Assembly (NCBI GenBank): GCA_041745395.1
Contig: JBGTIZ010000380.1
Span: 1-29,581, forward strand
Source: Hadersleviella sp041745395
GTDB taxonomy: Bacteria; Chloroflexota; Anaerolineae; Promineifilales; Promineifilaceae
Reading direction: 5' to 3'
DNA length: 29,581 nt
Part shown: piece by piece, positions 17,028 through 25,284 of the stretch
Layout of the letters: each line of letters begins with the position of its first letter
Numbering within the stretch: position 1 is the stretch's first letter
Translations under genes and position numbers: made by a program
Notes under the pieces: generated by a model
What the model was told of the DNA's origin: nothing
Database searches by the model: none
Seen by the model: only the letters and a program-made list of their open reading frames with translations

Positions 17028-18668
17028 ATGCGCCAAACCATCGGTAACAACCCCACCGCTTTACCCACGGCCGTGCTTTCTCCCTCAGCGGCCAGCCGCA
17101 TCACCACCCTCGGCCTCGTTACCCGCAACCGACCCCAAGCCCTCGGCCGTGCCGTGCAAAGCTACCTGCCTGGCCTACCCGCCCACACCCGCCTCATGGT
17201 TTTGGACGATTCCGACAGCGAAGCTGACCGTGAGGCAAACGTGCGCCAGTTGCAAACGTGCCTCGCCCACGCGCCCACGCCCGTCGAAATCCAGTACGCC
17301 AATCCCACCCAGCGCCTCGCCTTTGTCAACGCCCTCATTGCCCAAGACATCGCCCCGCCCGCGATTATCCGCTTTGGCCTCGACCACAGTGAGCATTTGC
17401 CCCACGCCCCGCGCACGGGCATCAATCGCAACGCGCTCCTGCTGGCGAGTGGGGGGGAGGTGCTGTTTAGTGCGGATGACGACACGCTGTACACGCCCGC
17501 TCGCCGCGTGGGCGCGGGGCTGGCTCCCGGCGTGGATTTGGTGATGGGGGAAGACCCCGCCGAAAAATATTTTTGGGCGACGGAGGCGGAGGCACTGGCG
17601 ACGCCGCAACTTTTGTCTGCGTTTGATTCTGAGTCTGGAGCTGGGTTTGATTTTTGGGCAGAACACACGGCCGTGTTAACCAAAACAGGGCCAGAACTTT
17701 GCACGGCCGTGGACATCACCCCCCACGCCCTAGACAGCCTGCCCGTGCCCTTAGCCGACCTTGCCCAACGACTGCAAGCCCCTGAAAGCCGGGTCGTGGC
17801 CACGCTGAACGGGCTGGTGGGGGATAGCGGCCTCGGCTTTCCGTTTGGGTTCACGGGCACGGCCGTGGGCTGTCTCCTCCCCCAAACGGCGGCCACCCAC
17901 CACGCCCTCACCCACGACGAGAGCCATTACCAGACCGCCCTGACCAGCCGCGCCACCCTGCGCGTCGCCCCCCGCCTCACCCTCAGCGACGGCAGTTACA
18001 CCATGACCACCTTTGTCGGCCTCGACAATCGCCACCTGTTGCCCCCCTTCATGCCCCTCTTTCGTGCCCAAGACATGATTTGGGGGCAAACCGTTTGGCG
18101 CACCGACGCCACCGCCCTACTCGCCCATCTGCCCCTCACCCTGCGCCACGCCCCGCTCGAGCCGCGCCGCTTTTGGCCCGGGGAATTTATGCGCAGTGCC
18201 ACGGGTTACGACACGACCCGCCTCGTCTTAGATTGCCTCATGTCTTACGCGCCCGACGCGCTCACGCCTCGGGCGGGTTTGGTCGCTTTGGGGCAATATT
18301 TGCAGGCGTTGGGCGAGCAACCTTTGCCCGATTTTGCCCATTTTGTGCAGAAAGAGGCTCTGCGGCGTAACGAGCTTTTCTTAACGAGCATGGAAACAAC
18401 GCTGACGCGATTTAATCATCAGCCCGCCTACTGGGCAACCGATGTGAAGCGATATATGCACACCATGCGCCAAGCGATGCAGGCGGATGACTATATTGTG
18501 CCCGTGGGTTTGCGGGTCAATTACCAGCCGCGTCAGGCGTTGGCGATGGGGCAGACGTTGATTCGGCTCTTTGGGGAATTTCTGGCGGCGTGGCCAGACA
18601 TTGTGGCCGCCAGCCATGATTTGCGGCAGGCGGGGCGGGGTATGACCACGGCCGTGGGTGGTCTGTAA
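17028..18668 (+). CDS. Glycosyltransferase-like protein (GT-A/family 2-like fold), function uncertain
   Basis: A 546-residue protein whose first 160 residues resemble a GT-A nucleotide-sugar fold: TTLGLVTRNRP (26-36), VLDDSDS (58-64), and GINRNALLLASGGEVLFSADDDT (131-153), whose ADDDT matches the metal-binding DxD of family 2 enzymes. The rest is not recognised; it has several His- and Trp-rich segments (WGQTVWRTDATALLAHLPLTLRHAPLEPRRFWPGEF) and no membrane helix. No Shine-Dalgarno is seen; a 14-bp tandem repeat ends five bases before the ATG. Five palindrome copies make it one of the two densest genes for that motif. It stands alone, so context gives no substrate. The GT assignment is a pattern match only. 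Confidence 0.65.
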   Translation: MRQTIGNNPTALPTAVLSPSAASRITTLGLVTRNRPQALGRAVQSYLPGLPAHTRLMVLDDSDSEADREANVRQLQTCLAHAPTPVEIQYANPTQRLAFVNALIAQDIAPPAIIRFGLDHSEHLPHAPRTGINRNALLLASGGEVLFSADDDTLYTPARRVGAGLAPGVDLVMGEDPAEKYFWATEAEALATPQLLSAFDSESGAGFDFWAEHTAVLTKTGPELCTAVDITPHALDSLPVPLADLAQRLQAPESRVVATLNGLVGDSGLGFPFGFTGTAVGCLLPQTAATHHALTHDESHYQTALTSRATLRVAPRLTLSDGSYTMTTFVGLDNRHLLPPFMPLFRAQDMIWGQTVWRTDATALLAHLPLTLRHAPLEPRRFWPGEFMRSATGYDTTRLVLDCLMSYAPDALTPRAGLVALGQYLQALGEQPLPDFAHFVQKEALRRNELFLTSMETTLTRFNHQPAYWATDVKRYMHTMRQAMQADDYIVPVGLRVNYQPRQALAMGQTLIRLFGEFLAAWPDIVAASHDLRQAGRGMTTAVGGL

Positions 18669-18718
18669 AGCGGGCTAAACGGCATCCCTAGTTCAACCTT
18701 ATTCGTATTCTGCTAATT

Positions 18719-18743
18719 GGGGAAGCGCACCACGCGCCTCCCC
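18719..18743. terminator. Hairpin between convergent genes
   Basis: GGGGAAGCGC (18719-18728) pairs with GCGCCTCCCC (18734-18743) with one mismatch around a 5-nt loop. It lies between the ends of the convergent genes 17028-18668 and 18755-19036 and may stop transcription from both sides. The T-run is poor, so this is a moderate call. Confidence 0.5.
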
Positions 18744-18754
18744 TTCATAATTCC

Positions 18755-19036
18755 TTATGCCGACTCAATATTTAGCGGCTCACCCAAGGCAAACATGGTG
18801 ATCATTCCCAAAATAATAAATACGCCAAACAGCAATATGAAAATACCGCTGACTCGTCGTAACTTGCTGTTGTCTCTTTTCGCTATTTGCAAATTACCCA
18901 GGCCATTCAACCCAAAAATTATGCCGACCAACAGCATCCCCAAGCGAGCATCCAGATTCAGTTCCATAACGGGACCGATCGCCACAATCAGTCCAATAAT
19001 AACAACCCAACGATTTGTAAAAAACTCTAAAAACAT
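18755..19036 (-). CDS. Small hydrophobic membrane protein of unknown function
   Basis: A 93-residue protein with three likely membrane helices: about 10-23 (WVVIIGLIVAIGPV), 33-48 (GMLLVGIIFGLNGLGN) and 64-84 (GIFILLFGVFIILGMITMFAL). A short basic loop (AKRDNSKLRR) separates the second and third helices. AGGAAA lies at a suitable distance before the ATG. I do not recognise the family. It lies between a GT-like gene and a transposase remnant and is not obviously linked to either. Confidence 0.65.
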   Translation of the reverse strand: MFLEFFTNRWVVIIGLIVAIGPVMELNLDARLGMLLVGIIFGLNGLGNLQIAKRDNSKLRRVSGIFILLFGVFIILGMITMFALGEPLNIESA

Positions 19037-19208
19037 ATCAGTTTTATTTCCTGTATTGTAAGTGTTCAGCTTGTGAGCATTTCAGCTCGTCAGCCAGCTA
19101 AACGATGTGCCCAAATTGACTTTTATGACTGGGCAATAATAGCCTATTTGTTGATTTTTCCTAGTTCAATCGTTTTTTGTGTCTACATCTGTATAGTGAA
19201 CCCCATTG

Positions 19209-19868
19209 TCAAGATGATGACACTAGCAGATTTTCCAACCAATTTTCACGGTAAACAAACCGATTCAGTTTGTGGGCAGGTGATTGAAACTGCTCATTTA
19301 CTTTTGCGCGAGGGCAGTAAGGACGGAAATTGTGCAATAACGCCCAAGCCCGAGAACGCTGTTCAGCGGCCTGTAAGTGCCCATGAAAATATCGTCCACT
19401 AGCTAACCAACGTGCCATTGCTTCCATTTGGCGATCGAGCATGTTGCTGGTGCGATAGGCGGTTGGATGATCGAAAGCAAGGGCATATTGTTCCTCACGT
19501 TGGAAGAGCTTCGTTAATGCCTTGAGTGCAGAGATGTTCATCTGTTCCCCATTGGCCTGAACCCACTCCTTAAACTGAGCTAGACGTTGCTTAAAGGTTG
19601 TTTTGTCGGGGGCATGGTAACTGTCCCACACCTGTTGCTTGATTTGGTCGTAAACTTCACTCAGCCGTTTACAGCGGCTACGTATTTTGATAAAGGCATG
19701 TAGAAAGCAGAGGACGATGGTCACGGCTGGAAACAGCAACCGCCACGCTTGGCTAGTCGCCTGCCAACCATCGACATTGACCGTATTGGGCGTGTAATCT
19801 GGGTCGAGTTGTTGCGCTTCTTCCTTGAAAACGTTGTAAGCAGCCTGCAAGCCGTCTGTATCGGCCGT
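19209..19868 (-). pseudogene. Transposase C-terminal remnant, 5' truncated at the CRISPR array
   Basis: About 220 residues of a DDE-type transposase C-terminal part remain: YTPNTVNVDGWQATSQAW, LCFLHAFIKIRSRCKR, then TSNMLDRQMEAMARWLASGRYFHG and RAWALLHNFRPYCPRA, ending in a normal stop. The N-terminal half is gone. Upstream the frame runs straight into CRISPR repeats and spacers, so the longer frame reaching 19994 is an artefact. The break lies at 19868/19869, inside a CRISPR repeat. I see no clear terminal inverted repeats and no second copy. It is the scar of an IS insertion and deletion that cut the distal end of the array. Confidence 0.82.
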
Positions 19869-22115
19869 GGGTGTGGGGACAACGGCTTTTGGGGTGGCAA
19901 TGGGTTTGCTTTTATTCGGTTCACCCCCACGGGTGTGGGGACAACGCTCTCCGCCGTCGCCAAAGGCACAAACCCATCTACGGTTCACCCCCACGGGTGT
20001 GGGGACAACGGAAGCGTGGCTTAAAATTAAAATGATCCTTGCGGTTCACCCCCACGGATGTGGGGACAACTCACCAGTTGCGTGATCGCCTTGCCCGTGA
20101 TGTCTGGTTCACCCCCACGGATGTGGGGACAACTCAAATGTTACTATGGTTGTTTGCTCATTGACCGGTTCACCCCCACGGATGTGGGGACAACTTACTG
20201 GCAATGGTTTGTTAGCTGGTTTGTTATCGGTTCACCCCCACGGGTGTGGGGACAACTGGGTGAAGCGCACCGCACCCGCCCCAGATGCGCGGTTCACCCC
20301 CACGGGTGTGGGGACAACGGTGGTTAGCGAGATATTCCCCCTACCAAATAGCGGTTCACCCCCACGGGTGTGGGGACAACTTTTTGACCTCGATATGCTT
20401 TACGGCCGTAAGCGGTTCACCCCCACGGGTGTGGGGACAACGCCCGTAGTTGCGCCGATGCGTGGGTGACTGCCCGGTTCACCCCCACGGGTGTGGGGAC
20501 AACGACCTCAGCGTCATCCAATCGCCGCCAGCCGTCGGTTCACCCCCACGGGTGTGGGGACAACGAATGTTGGCTCGGGCGTCCCGTCCCCCGCGTCCGG
20601 TTCACCCCCACGGGTGTGGGGACAACGTAGCCAGTCAGTCCCCCCCCCACGCCAGCCGCGGTTCACCCCCACGGGTGTGGGGACAACACCCCGAGCAGAA
20701 GATTTTTTGCCAAGAGAGACGGTTCACCCCCACGGGTGTGGGGACAACTCTAGGAATTGAGTATTGCTGAGTAAGTATTCCCGGTTCACCCCCACGGGTG
20801 TGGGGACAACACTTTCAACTTGTCGTGACATCCGAATTACTCCGGTTCACCCCCACGGGTGTGGGGACAACGTTTGGGTGTTGTCATGCGGCGAAACGCA
20901 AACCGGTTCACCCCCACGGGTGTGGGGACAACCTCCAAGGCCGAGAGCATCTGCGGCCCCACCAGCGGTTCACCCCCACGGGTGTGGGGACAACGCCGTT
21001 TGCTGGGCTTGGATAACGGCTTGCGCTTCGGTTCACCCCCACGGGTGTGGGGACAACGGCGTGGCTGGCATTGTGGCTGGCCTCGTGGCCGGTTCACCCC
21101 CACGGGTGTGGGGACAACCGCACCCCGTCCACCGCATTCTGCGCAATCCCCGGTTCACCCCCACGGGTGTGGGGACAACGGCGGCGGCGGCCACGGCCGT
21201 GCTGGTGGCAATGGCGGTTCACCCCCACGGGTGTGGGGACAACGCACGGCTCCGGGCGACGTGCCCTTTGCCAGTGACGGTTCACCCCCACGGGTGTGGG
21301 GACAACGACCATCGAAACCCTACGCGCCGCGCTGGGCACGGTTCACCCCCACGGCCGTGGGGACAACTTGGTAGTCCCTGATCGTTTTTTGCTCTTGGAA
21401 CGGTTCACCCCCACGTGTGTGGGGACAACATCTTGTGCTTCAACTAATTTCTCAATGTTACTCGGTTGACCCCCACGTGGGTGGGGACAACGACCGACAA
21501 AGGGCACAGCTTTGATGTGGATATCGGTTCACCCCCACGGGTGTGGGGACAACACAGGCGTAACGTGCCCCTATCATGACCAGCCCGGTTCACCCCCACG
21601 GGTGTGGGGACAACGCGAGCTTGTGACGTTCATCGCCACACAATGCGGCGGTTCACCCCCACGGGTGTGGGGACAACTCATGGCGAGGGCGTCGCTGTCG
21701 TTGGGCGCGTCGGTTCACCCCCACGGGTGTGGGGACAACTTTCAAAGCCAACGAAGTCAAGGAAGCAAGCACTTCCGGTTCACCCCCACGGGTGTGGGGA
21801 CAACGACGCCACGGCTTCCAACTTGGTTCATGTCCCACGGTTCACCCCCACGGGTGTGGGGACAACTTGTGGCCCCACAATTTTCGCTTTAGGCCACATC
21901 GGTTCACCCCCACAGGTGTGGGGACAACGAATGCAAAGCGCACAGGCTCGCCACTTGTGCGTGGTTCACCCCCACGGGTGTGGGGACAACGCCACAGATG
22001 TTGGCGGCGATGGAGGGCACGGGCGGTTCACCCCCACGGCCGTGGGGACAACTCACTAACCGCCATCTGAGATGGAAAGTCGAGCACGGTTCACTCCCAC
22101 GGCCGTGGGAAGATA
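19869..22115 (-). CRISPR. Type I-E CRISPR array, 36 repeats plus one truncated repeat, 36 spacers
   Basis: A 29-bp repeat recurs every 61-65 bp, with starts at 19917, 19981, 20042, 20105, 20166, 20228 and on to 22087. The 15-nt end of a further repeat is at 19869-19883. Spacers are mostly 32-34 nt (range 32-36). On the plus strand the repeat reads CGGTTCACCCCCACGGGTGT then GGGGACAAC. The reverse strand has the I-E form: it starts GTTGTCCCC, has a CCCCAC/GTGGGG stem with a 4-nt loop, and ends GTGAACCG, the 8-nt handle left by Cas6e. Transcription should therefore run on the minus strand, like the cas genes. Variants: GGATGTG at 20042, 20105 and 20166; CACGTGTGTG at 21401; GTTGAC and CACGTGGGTG at 21463; CACAGGTGTG at 21900; CACGGCCGTG at 21339, 22024 and 22087. 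The 22087 repeat is also worn at its outer end. No leader is seen. Confidence 0.98.
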
Positions 22116-22149
22116 CTTCAATTGTTAAGGTACAGCGTTTACCAAACGC

Positions 22150-22168
22150 GGCTTCGACAGGCTCAGCC
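22150..22168. repeat. Short inverted repeat at the cas6e-array junction
   Basis: GGCTTCGACAGGCTCAGCC has complementary ends (CGGCT/AGCCG when one flanking base is added on each side) and contains the TGA stop of cas6e (22163-22165). Closely similar short units are familiar intergenic repeats in many bacterial genomes. It marks the place where cas1, cas2 and a leader would be expected. Confidence 0.6.
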
Positions 22169-22831
22169 GGCGGGGGCGAGGGAGAGCAGGCCGCATCCAA
22201 ACGCTTTGGCGGGGCCGATGCCGTGGGTCAGGGCGTGGTGGAATTTGTCGGCGTCGGTGATGTGGAGCAAGCCATCAAACTGGACGGTGAACAGGGTGAG
22301 TTTGTGTCGTTTCTGGCTGTCCTGTTTATTTTTGGCCCAGTCGGTGGCTTTGCCATGGGGGGTGATGTCGGCGGTGAGGAGGCGGAAGCCGTGCAGGTCT
22401 GCTTTGCGCTGGAGCCAGTCGAGTTGGTCTTGCTCTTGGTAGAGTTCGACGCGGGGGCCAGGTTTGTTGCCTTTGCCCGTGGAGAGGCGTTTGGTGGGGT
22501 TGGCGCGCAGGCGGAAGCGGAGCGTGCGGCCGGGCTGTAAATCTAGGGCAGACAGCTCTTGGATAGCGGGGTTGGGATGCGGGTCAAAAGGGTCGGAGGG
22601 CAGGAGAAATTCATTGTCTAACTGCTTCCAGTCGGGCTGAATGTCTGATTGCACCAGCAGGGTGATGCTATTGGTGGTGGTGTCTAACCGATGCAAAACG
22701 TGGGCGTCTTCACGGCAAACGCCATCTGGGAACCCTTGCATGACGAGTTGGTGCAGTTTGTAAGGCTGGTCAATGGCGTTGCGCCATAGGGTGCGGCTGG
22801 TCGGGTTAAGCTGTAATCTGGAGAGATACAT
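22163..22831 (-). CDS. cas6e: CRISPR-associated endoribonuclease Cas6e (CasE)
   Basis: A 223-residue pre-crRNA-processing nuclease of the type I-E Cascade. It cuts at the base of the repeat stem and stays bound to the 3' hairpin. The N-terminus MYLSRLQLNP is typical. The catalytic His is probably His27 in YKLHQLVMQGFPD. The C-terminal glycine-rich block HGIGPAKAFGCGLLSL is complete. The frame could start at 23008, but those residues lie inside cas5. A strong GGAGG sits nine bases before the Met at 22831, which decides the start; the Met two codons earlier is too close to it. It overlaps the end of cas5 by 26 bp. Its stop lies within a small inverted repeat, and the CRISPR array begins 47 bp later instead of cas1. 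Confidence 0.93.
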   Translation of the reverse strand: MYLSRLQLNPTSRTLWRNAIDQPYKLHQLVMQGFPDGVCREDAHVLHRLDTTTNSITLLVQSDIQPDWKQLDNEFLLPSDPFDPHPNPAIQELSALDLQPGRTLRFRLRANPTKRLSTGKGNKPGPRVELYQEQDQLDWLQRKADLHGFRLLTADITPHGKATDWAKNKQDSQKRHKLTLFTVQFDGLLHITDADKFHHALTHGIGPAKAFGCGLLSLAPAG

Positions 22832-23561
22832 CGCCATTTTCCTCCTTGACGGTGAATGTGGGCAAATCATCTGGGGCGGGTGTGGTGGTGTAGCGCGGAT
22901 GGTAAACGCGGTATTGGCGTGAATGAAGGTTGTCGCGTCTCCGTCGACCCGTGGGCTGGTCGCTTTCGAGGATAAATTTGAGGGCAAACGGCTGTTTGTT
23001 TGGCCCATGCGGTCGGTATTGCGTAAAGCCCGTGTGGTTGGTTAACGCCTCCGTTAAGGAGTGGCAAGTAGCCGTTCCCGCAAAAACGGGGCGGCTAGGC
23101 ACACACGCTTTGCGCCCGAGGTAGACAGGCCATACAGGGTTTTGCAAAGCGTGCGCCATCTGCTCGATAAGGGGGGCGTCGCTTTCATGCCTGATTTGCA
23201 GAGCGGCCAAAAAGGAGGCACCACACAGGTAAGAGCGTTCCGATATTTCGGTGTGGGGTCGGCCGCTACTCTTTTTGGGCTTGCCTCGGGCTGTCAGCAG
23301 AGTGGGATAATCGTAGCCGCCCCCAATGGTGTGATAATCCACGATTTGCGTACCGGGCGCATCGACGCGAATGCCGAGGCGTGTTTTTTGGGACAGGGGC
23401 CGTATTTGCTCATCGCTGGTGTAGCCAAACGCGCAGGCGATGAGACCGATGAGGCCGGATTTGGTTGGCTCGGGCGCGGTGTCGCGGATGCTCCAACGAC
23501 TGCGCTCGCCCCAAGCTTGGAGGGGGCCTTCGAGCCGCAGAAAGAGGGTGTTAGGCCGCAT
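22806..23561 (-). CDS. cas5e: Cascade subunit Cas5e (CasD)
   Basis: A 251-residue RAMP-fold subunit that caps the 5' handle of the crRNA in Cascade. The N-terminus NTLFLRLEGPLQAWGERSRW and the following DTAPEPTKSGLIGLIACAFGY are signature Cas5e sequence. The frame extends to 23675, but GAGGAGG six bases before the Met at 23561 and the family alignment fix the start there. It overlaps the cas7 stop by 11 bp and cas6e by 26 bp, which indicates tight translational coupling. Confidence 0.95.
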   Translation of the reverse strand: MRPNTLFLRLEGPLQAWGERSRWSIRDTAPEPTKSGLIGLIACAFGYTSDEQIRPLSQKTRLGIRVDAPGTQIVDYHTIGGGYDYPTLLTARGKPKKSSGRPHTEISERSYLCGASFLAALQIRHESDAPLIEQMAHALQNPVWPVYLGRKACVPSRPVFAGTATCHSLTEALTNHTGFTQYRPHGPNKQPFALKFILESDQPTGRRRRDNLHSRQYRVYHPRYTTTPAPDDLPTFTVKEENGDVSLQITA

Positions 23562-24690
23562 GGGTGGCCTCCTCAATTTGGTTGCTGACCCACGCTTGTA
23601 AACTGGGCAGAGAGTGTACATTTTCGGCTGAGACCACGGCCGTGTCTTCGGTTGAGAAATAAGCGCGTTGTCCATTTAGGCCATAAGCCCGACGTAGGGT
23701 TTGCCCGTAGCTGTCTAATTTGCTAACGGAATTTTGCATCAGGGTTTCTTTGGCCCAAGGCGCGGCGGGTTTGAGAAAGGCGTTGGCGTAGTTGACGGGG
23801 ATGTTTTTGTGGCTGACTTCTATGAGGACAAAGTCGGGCAGGTTGAGCGCGGCCGTGCTGTTTTGTTTGCCGCTGGGCTGAGCCAGGGCGGCGGCTTCGA
23901 TGAAAGCGGTGACCGCTTGGGCGGCTACTTCGGTATCGCCGCCCAGATTGTCTACCAGCCCTTCCCAATGGATGTTGAAGTATTTGTAGTAGGTGGAGCT
24001 GTTTAGTTCGACATCGCCTATCATGCCCGCGCCAGCATCGGCGGAATCGTCTTGTTTTTTGAGATCGTCCACGGCCGTGAAAAAGTCATAGACGCGCACC
24101 AGTTCGTTGGTTGCCAACGCATGAGCCACCTGCACACTCGCCTGAATATCCTCAAAAGCGGCGGAAGTCGTCATACGGCCAAACATGGCAATGTCTACCG
24201 AGCGCGGCACGCTAGAGCCGAGTGCCCCTGTAATCTCCTCGATTTTGCGTTTCTCCCATTTCTGGGGGTCTTCGTTATAGAGAGCCAGCAGTTTTTCAGC
24301 GATGGTTTTGACTTCATTGGCCCCGATGAAGATGAGCTGGCGGGTTTCTAACTTTTCTAAATCAACCGTTTTGCTCTCTCTTTTGGTCGATTCTTGCCCG
24401 ATTTCGGCACTGCGTTCCGCAATGGCGGTGCAGATTTCTTCGTCCGTGCCCATTTCACGTAAGGCTTGCGCCACAAGGGTGGGCAAGCGTTTTGTGCGGT
24501 CGGCCAGTAAGCCATCTTTTTTGAAGGCGTTTTGGATGGTGTCGGAGAGGCGAATACTGCGCTTGAGACATTGGCTAGAGATGCGACTGCGTTGGCGACC
24601 GCCAAACGGGGCACTTTTGGCCGCACCAGAGTCATCACGATTGAGCAGAGAGGGAACATAGTTTTGGAGCATATGGATTTGAATTAACAT
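23551..24690 (-). CDS. cas7e: Cascade backbone subunit Cas7e (CasC)
   Basis: A 379-residue protein that should form the six-copy backbone of Cascade along the crRNA. It begins MLIQIHMLQNYVPSLLNRDDSG, with SAPFGGRQRSRISSQCLKRSIR shortly after, both hallmark Cas7e sequences. Further typical parts are ADAGAGMIGDVELNSSTYYKYFNIHW and VLIEVSHKNIPVNYANAF. AAGGA precedes the ATG. Two palindrome copies (23635, 24070) both code TAV, one near the C-terminus (DTAVVSAEN) and one in FTAVDDL. No truncation is seen. Confidence 0.96.
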   Translation of the reverse strand: MLIQIHMLQNYVPSLLNRDDSGAAKSAPFGGRQRSRISSQCLKRSIRLSDTIQNAFKKDGLLADRTKRLPTLVAQALREMGTDEEICTAIAERSAEIGQESTKRESKTVDLEKLETRQLIFIGANEVKTIAEKLLALYNEDPQKWEKRKIEEITGALGSSVPRSVDIAMFGRMTTSAAFEDIQASVQVAHALATNELVRVYDFFTAVDDLKKQDDSADAGAGMIGDVELNSSTYYKYFNIHWEGLVDNLGGDTEVAAQAVTAFIEAAALAQPSGKQNSTAALNLPDFVLIEVSHKNIPVNYANAFLKPAAPWAKETLMQNSVSKLDSYGQTLRRAYGLNGQRAYFSTEDTAVVSAENVHSLPSLQAWVSNQIEEATHAA

Positions 24691-24711
24691 GAGATTTTTC
24701 CTTTTGATGTG

Positions 24712-25284
24712 TTAGTTGGTTGATTGGTTGGCAGTTGGTTGGCTAATGAAGTAATCACGCGCCCATCTTCGTTGAATGTAACGGTCGGGGTGATCCCATT
24801 TCAGCAGGTCGTCGAGTAGATGCGCCCAGTTGATACGCCCCCCTTCGTTGGTGACAAATTGCACTTCGCGGCGCAGGTAAAAGGGCAGTTGGCTGGCATC
24901 GGCATCGAGCAAACGCTCGACACGGCGGTCGAGGCCGTTGCTGTTGTTATCGGTGCGTATGCCTCGCAATGATTTGCCAAATGAGGGGGTGTTGTGGGGG
25001 TGAGACACGGCCGTGTTGCCATCCCCATCTCCCTCATCACTATCTGCCCCACCCGCTTGCCGGCCCCGTTTATCAAAGGGGTAAAGGGTCGCAACGAGAA
25101 AATAGGTTTCCTCATCCCACTCGCCAAGGTGAATGTCTCGCAAGAGCTTGTTGTAAAACAAACCCATCACGTCGCGGCTGTCGTTGAGCGTTTGCCCCGC
25201 ATTGCGCTTGAATTTGGCGCGGTCGCCATCTTCCAGCTTGCTCAGATTGGATACAAATTTATAGACATCGTTTGTACTACTCAT
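24712..25284 (-). CDS. cse2: Cascade small subunit Cse2 (CasB)
   Basis: A 190-residue helical protein matching Cse2 in length and in YKFVSNLSKLEDGDRAKFKRNAGQ near the start, TYFLVATLYPFD in the middle, and LLDADASQLPFYLRREVQFV with INWAHLLDDLLKWDHPDRYIQRRWARDYF at the end. It forms the belly dimer that stabilises the R-loop. A low-complexity acidic insert (GGADSDEGDGDGNTAVSH, about 78-95) interrupts it and carries a palindrome copy at 25006. Its start overlaps the stop of cse1 by four bases (ATGA). Confidence 0.93.
   Translation of the reverse strand: MSSTNDVYKFVSNLSKLEDGDRAKFKRNAGQTLNDSRDVMGLFYNKLLRDIHLGEWDEETYFLVATLYPFDKRGRQAGGADSDEGDGDGNTAVSHPHNTPSFGKSLRGIRTDNNSNGLDRRVERLLDADASQLPFYLRREVQFVTNEGGRINWAHLLDDLLKWDHPDRYIQRRWARDYFISQPTANQSTN

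Noticed and set aside
17162..17911. 249-residue minus-strand frame inside the GT-like gene
   Set aside because: High-GC codon structure produces this shadow. The plus frame has the GT-A-like motifs and normal composition.
19869..19994. Extension of the transposase frame to 19994
   Set aside because: Those residues are translated CRISPR repeat and spacer; the transposase sequence begins only below 19869.
19749..22070. Many long open frames across the CRISPR array on both strands (repeated peptides such as VHPHGCGDN, GSPPRVWGQ, FTPTGVGTT)
   Set aside because: They are translations of the 29-bp repeat and spacers. The peptide period follows the repeat period and there is no start-site or family support.
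22837..23008. N-terminal extension of cas6e to 23008
   Set aside because: It lies inside cas5e, does not look like Cas6e, and a strong GGAGG nine bases before 22831 marks the real start.
23562..23675. N-terminal extension of cas5e to 23675
   Set aside because: It overlaps cas7e by 125 bp, and GAGGAGG plus the conserved N-terminus place the start at 23561.
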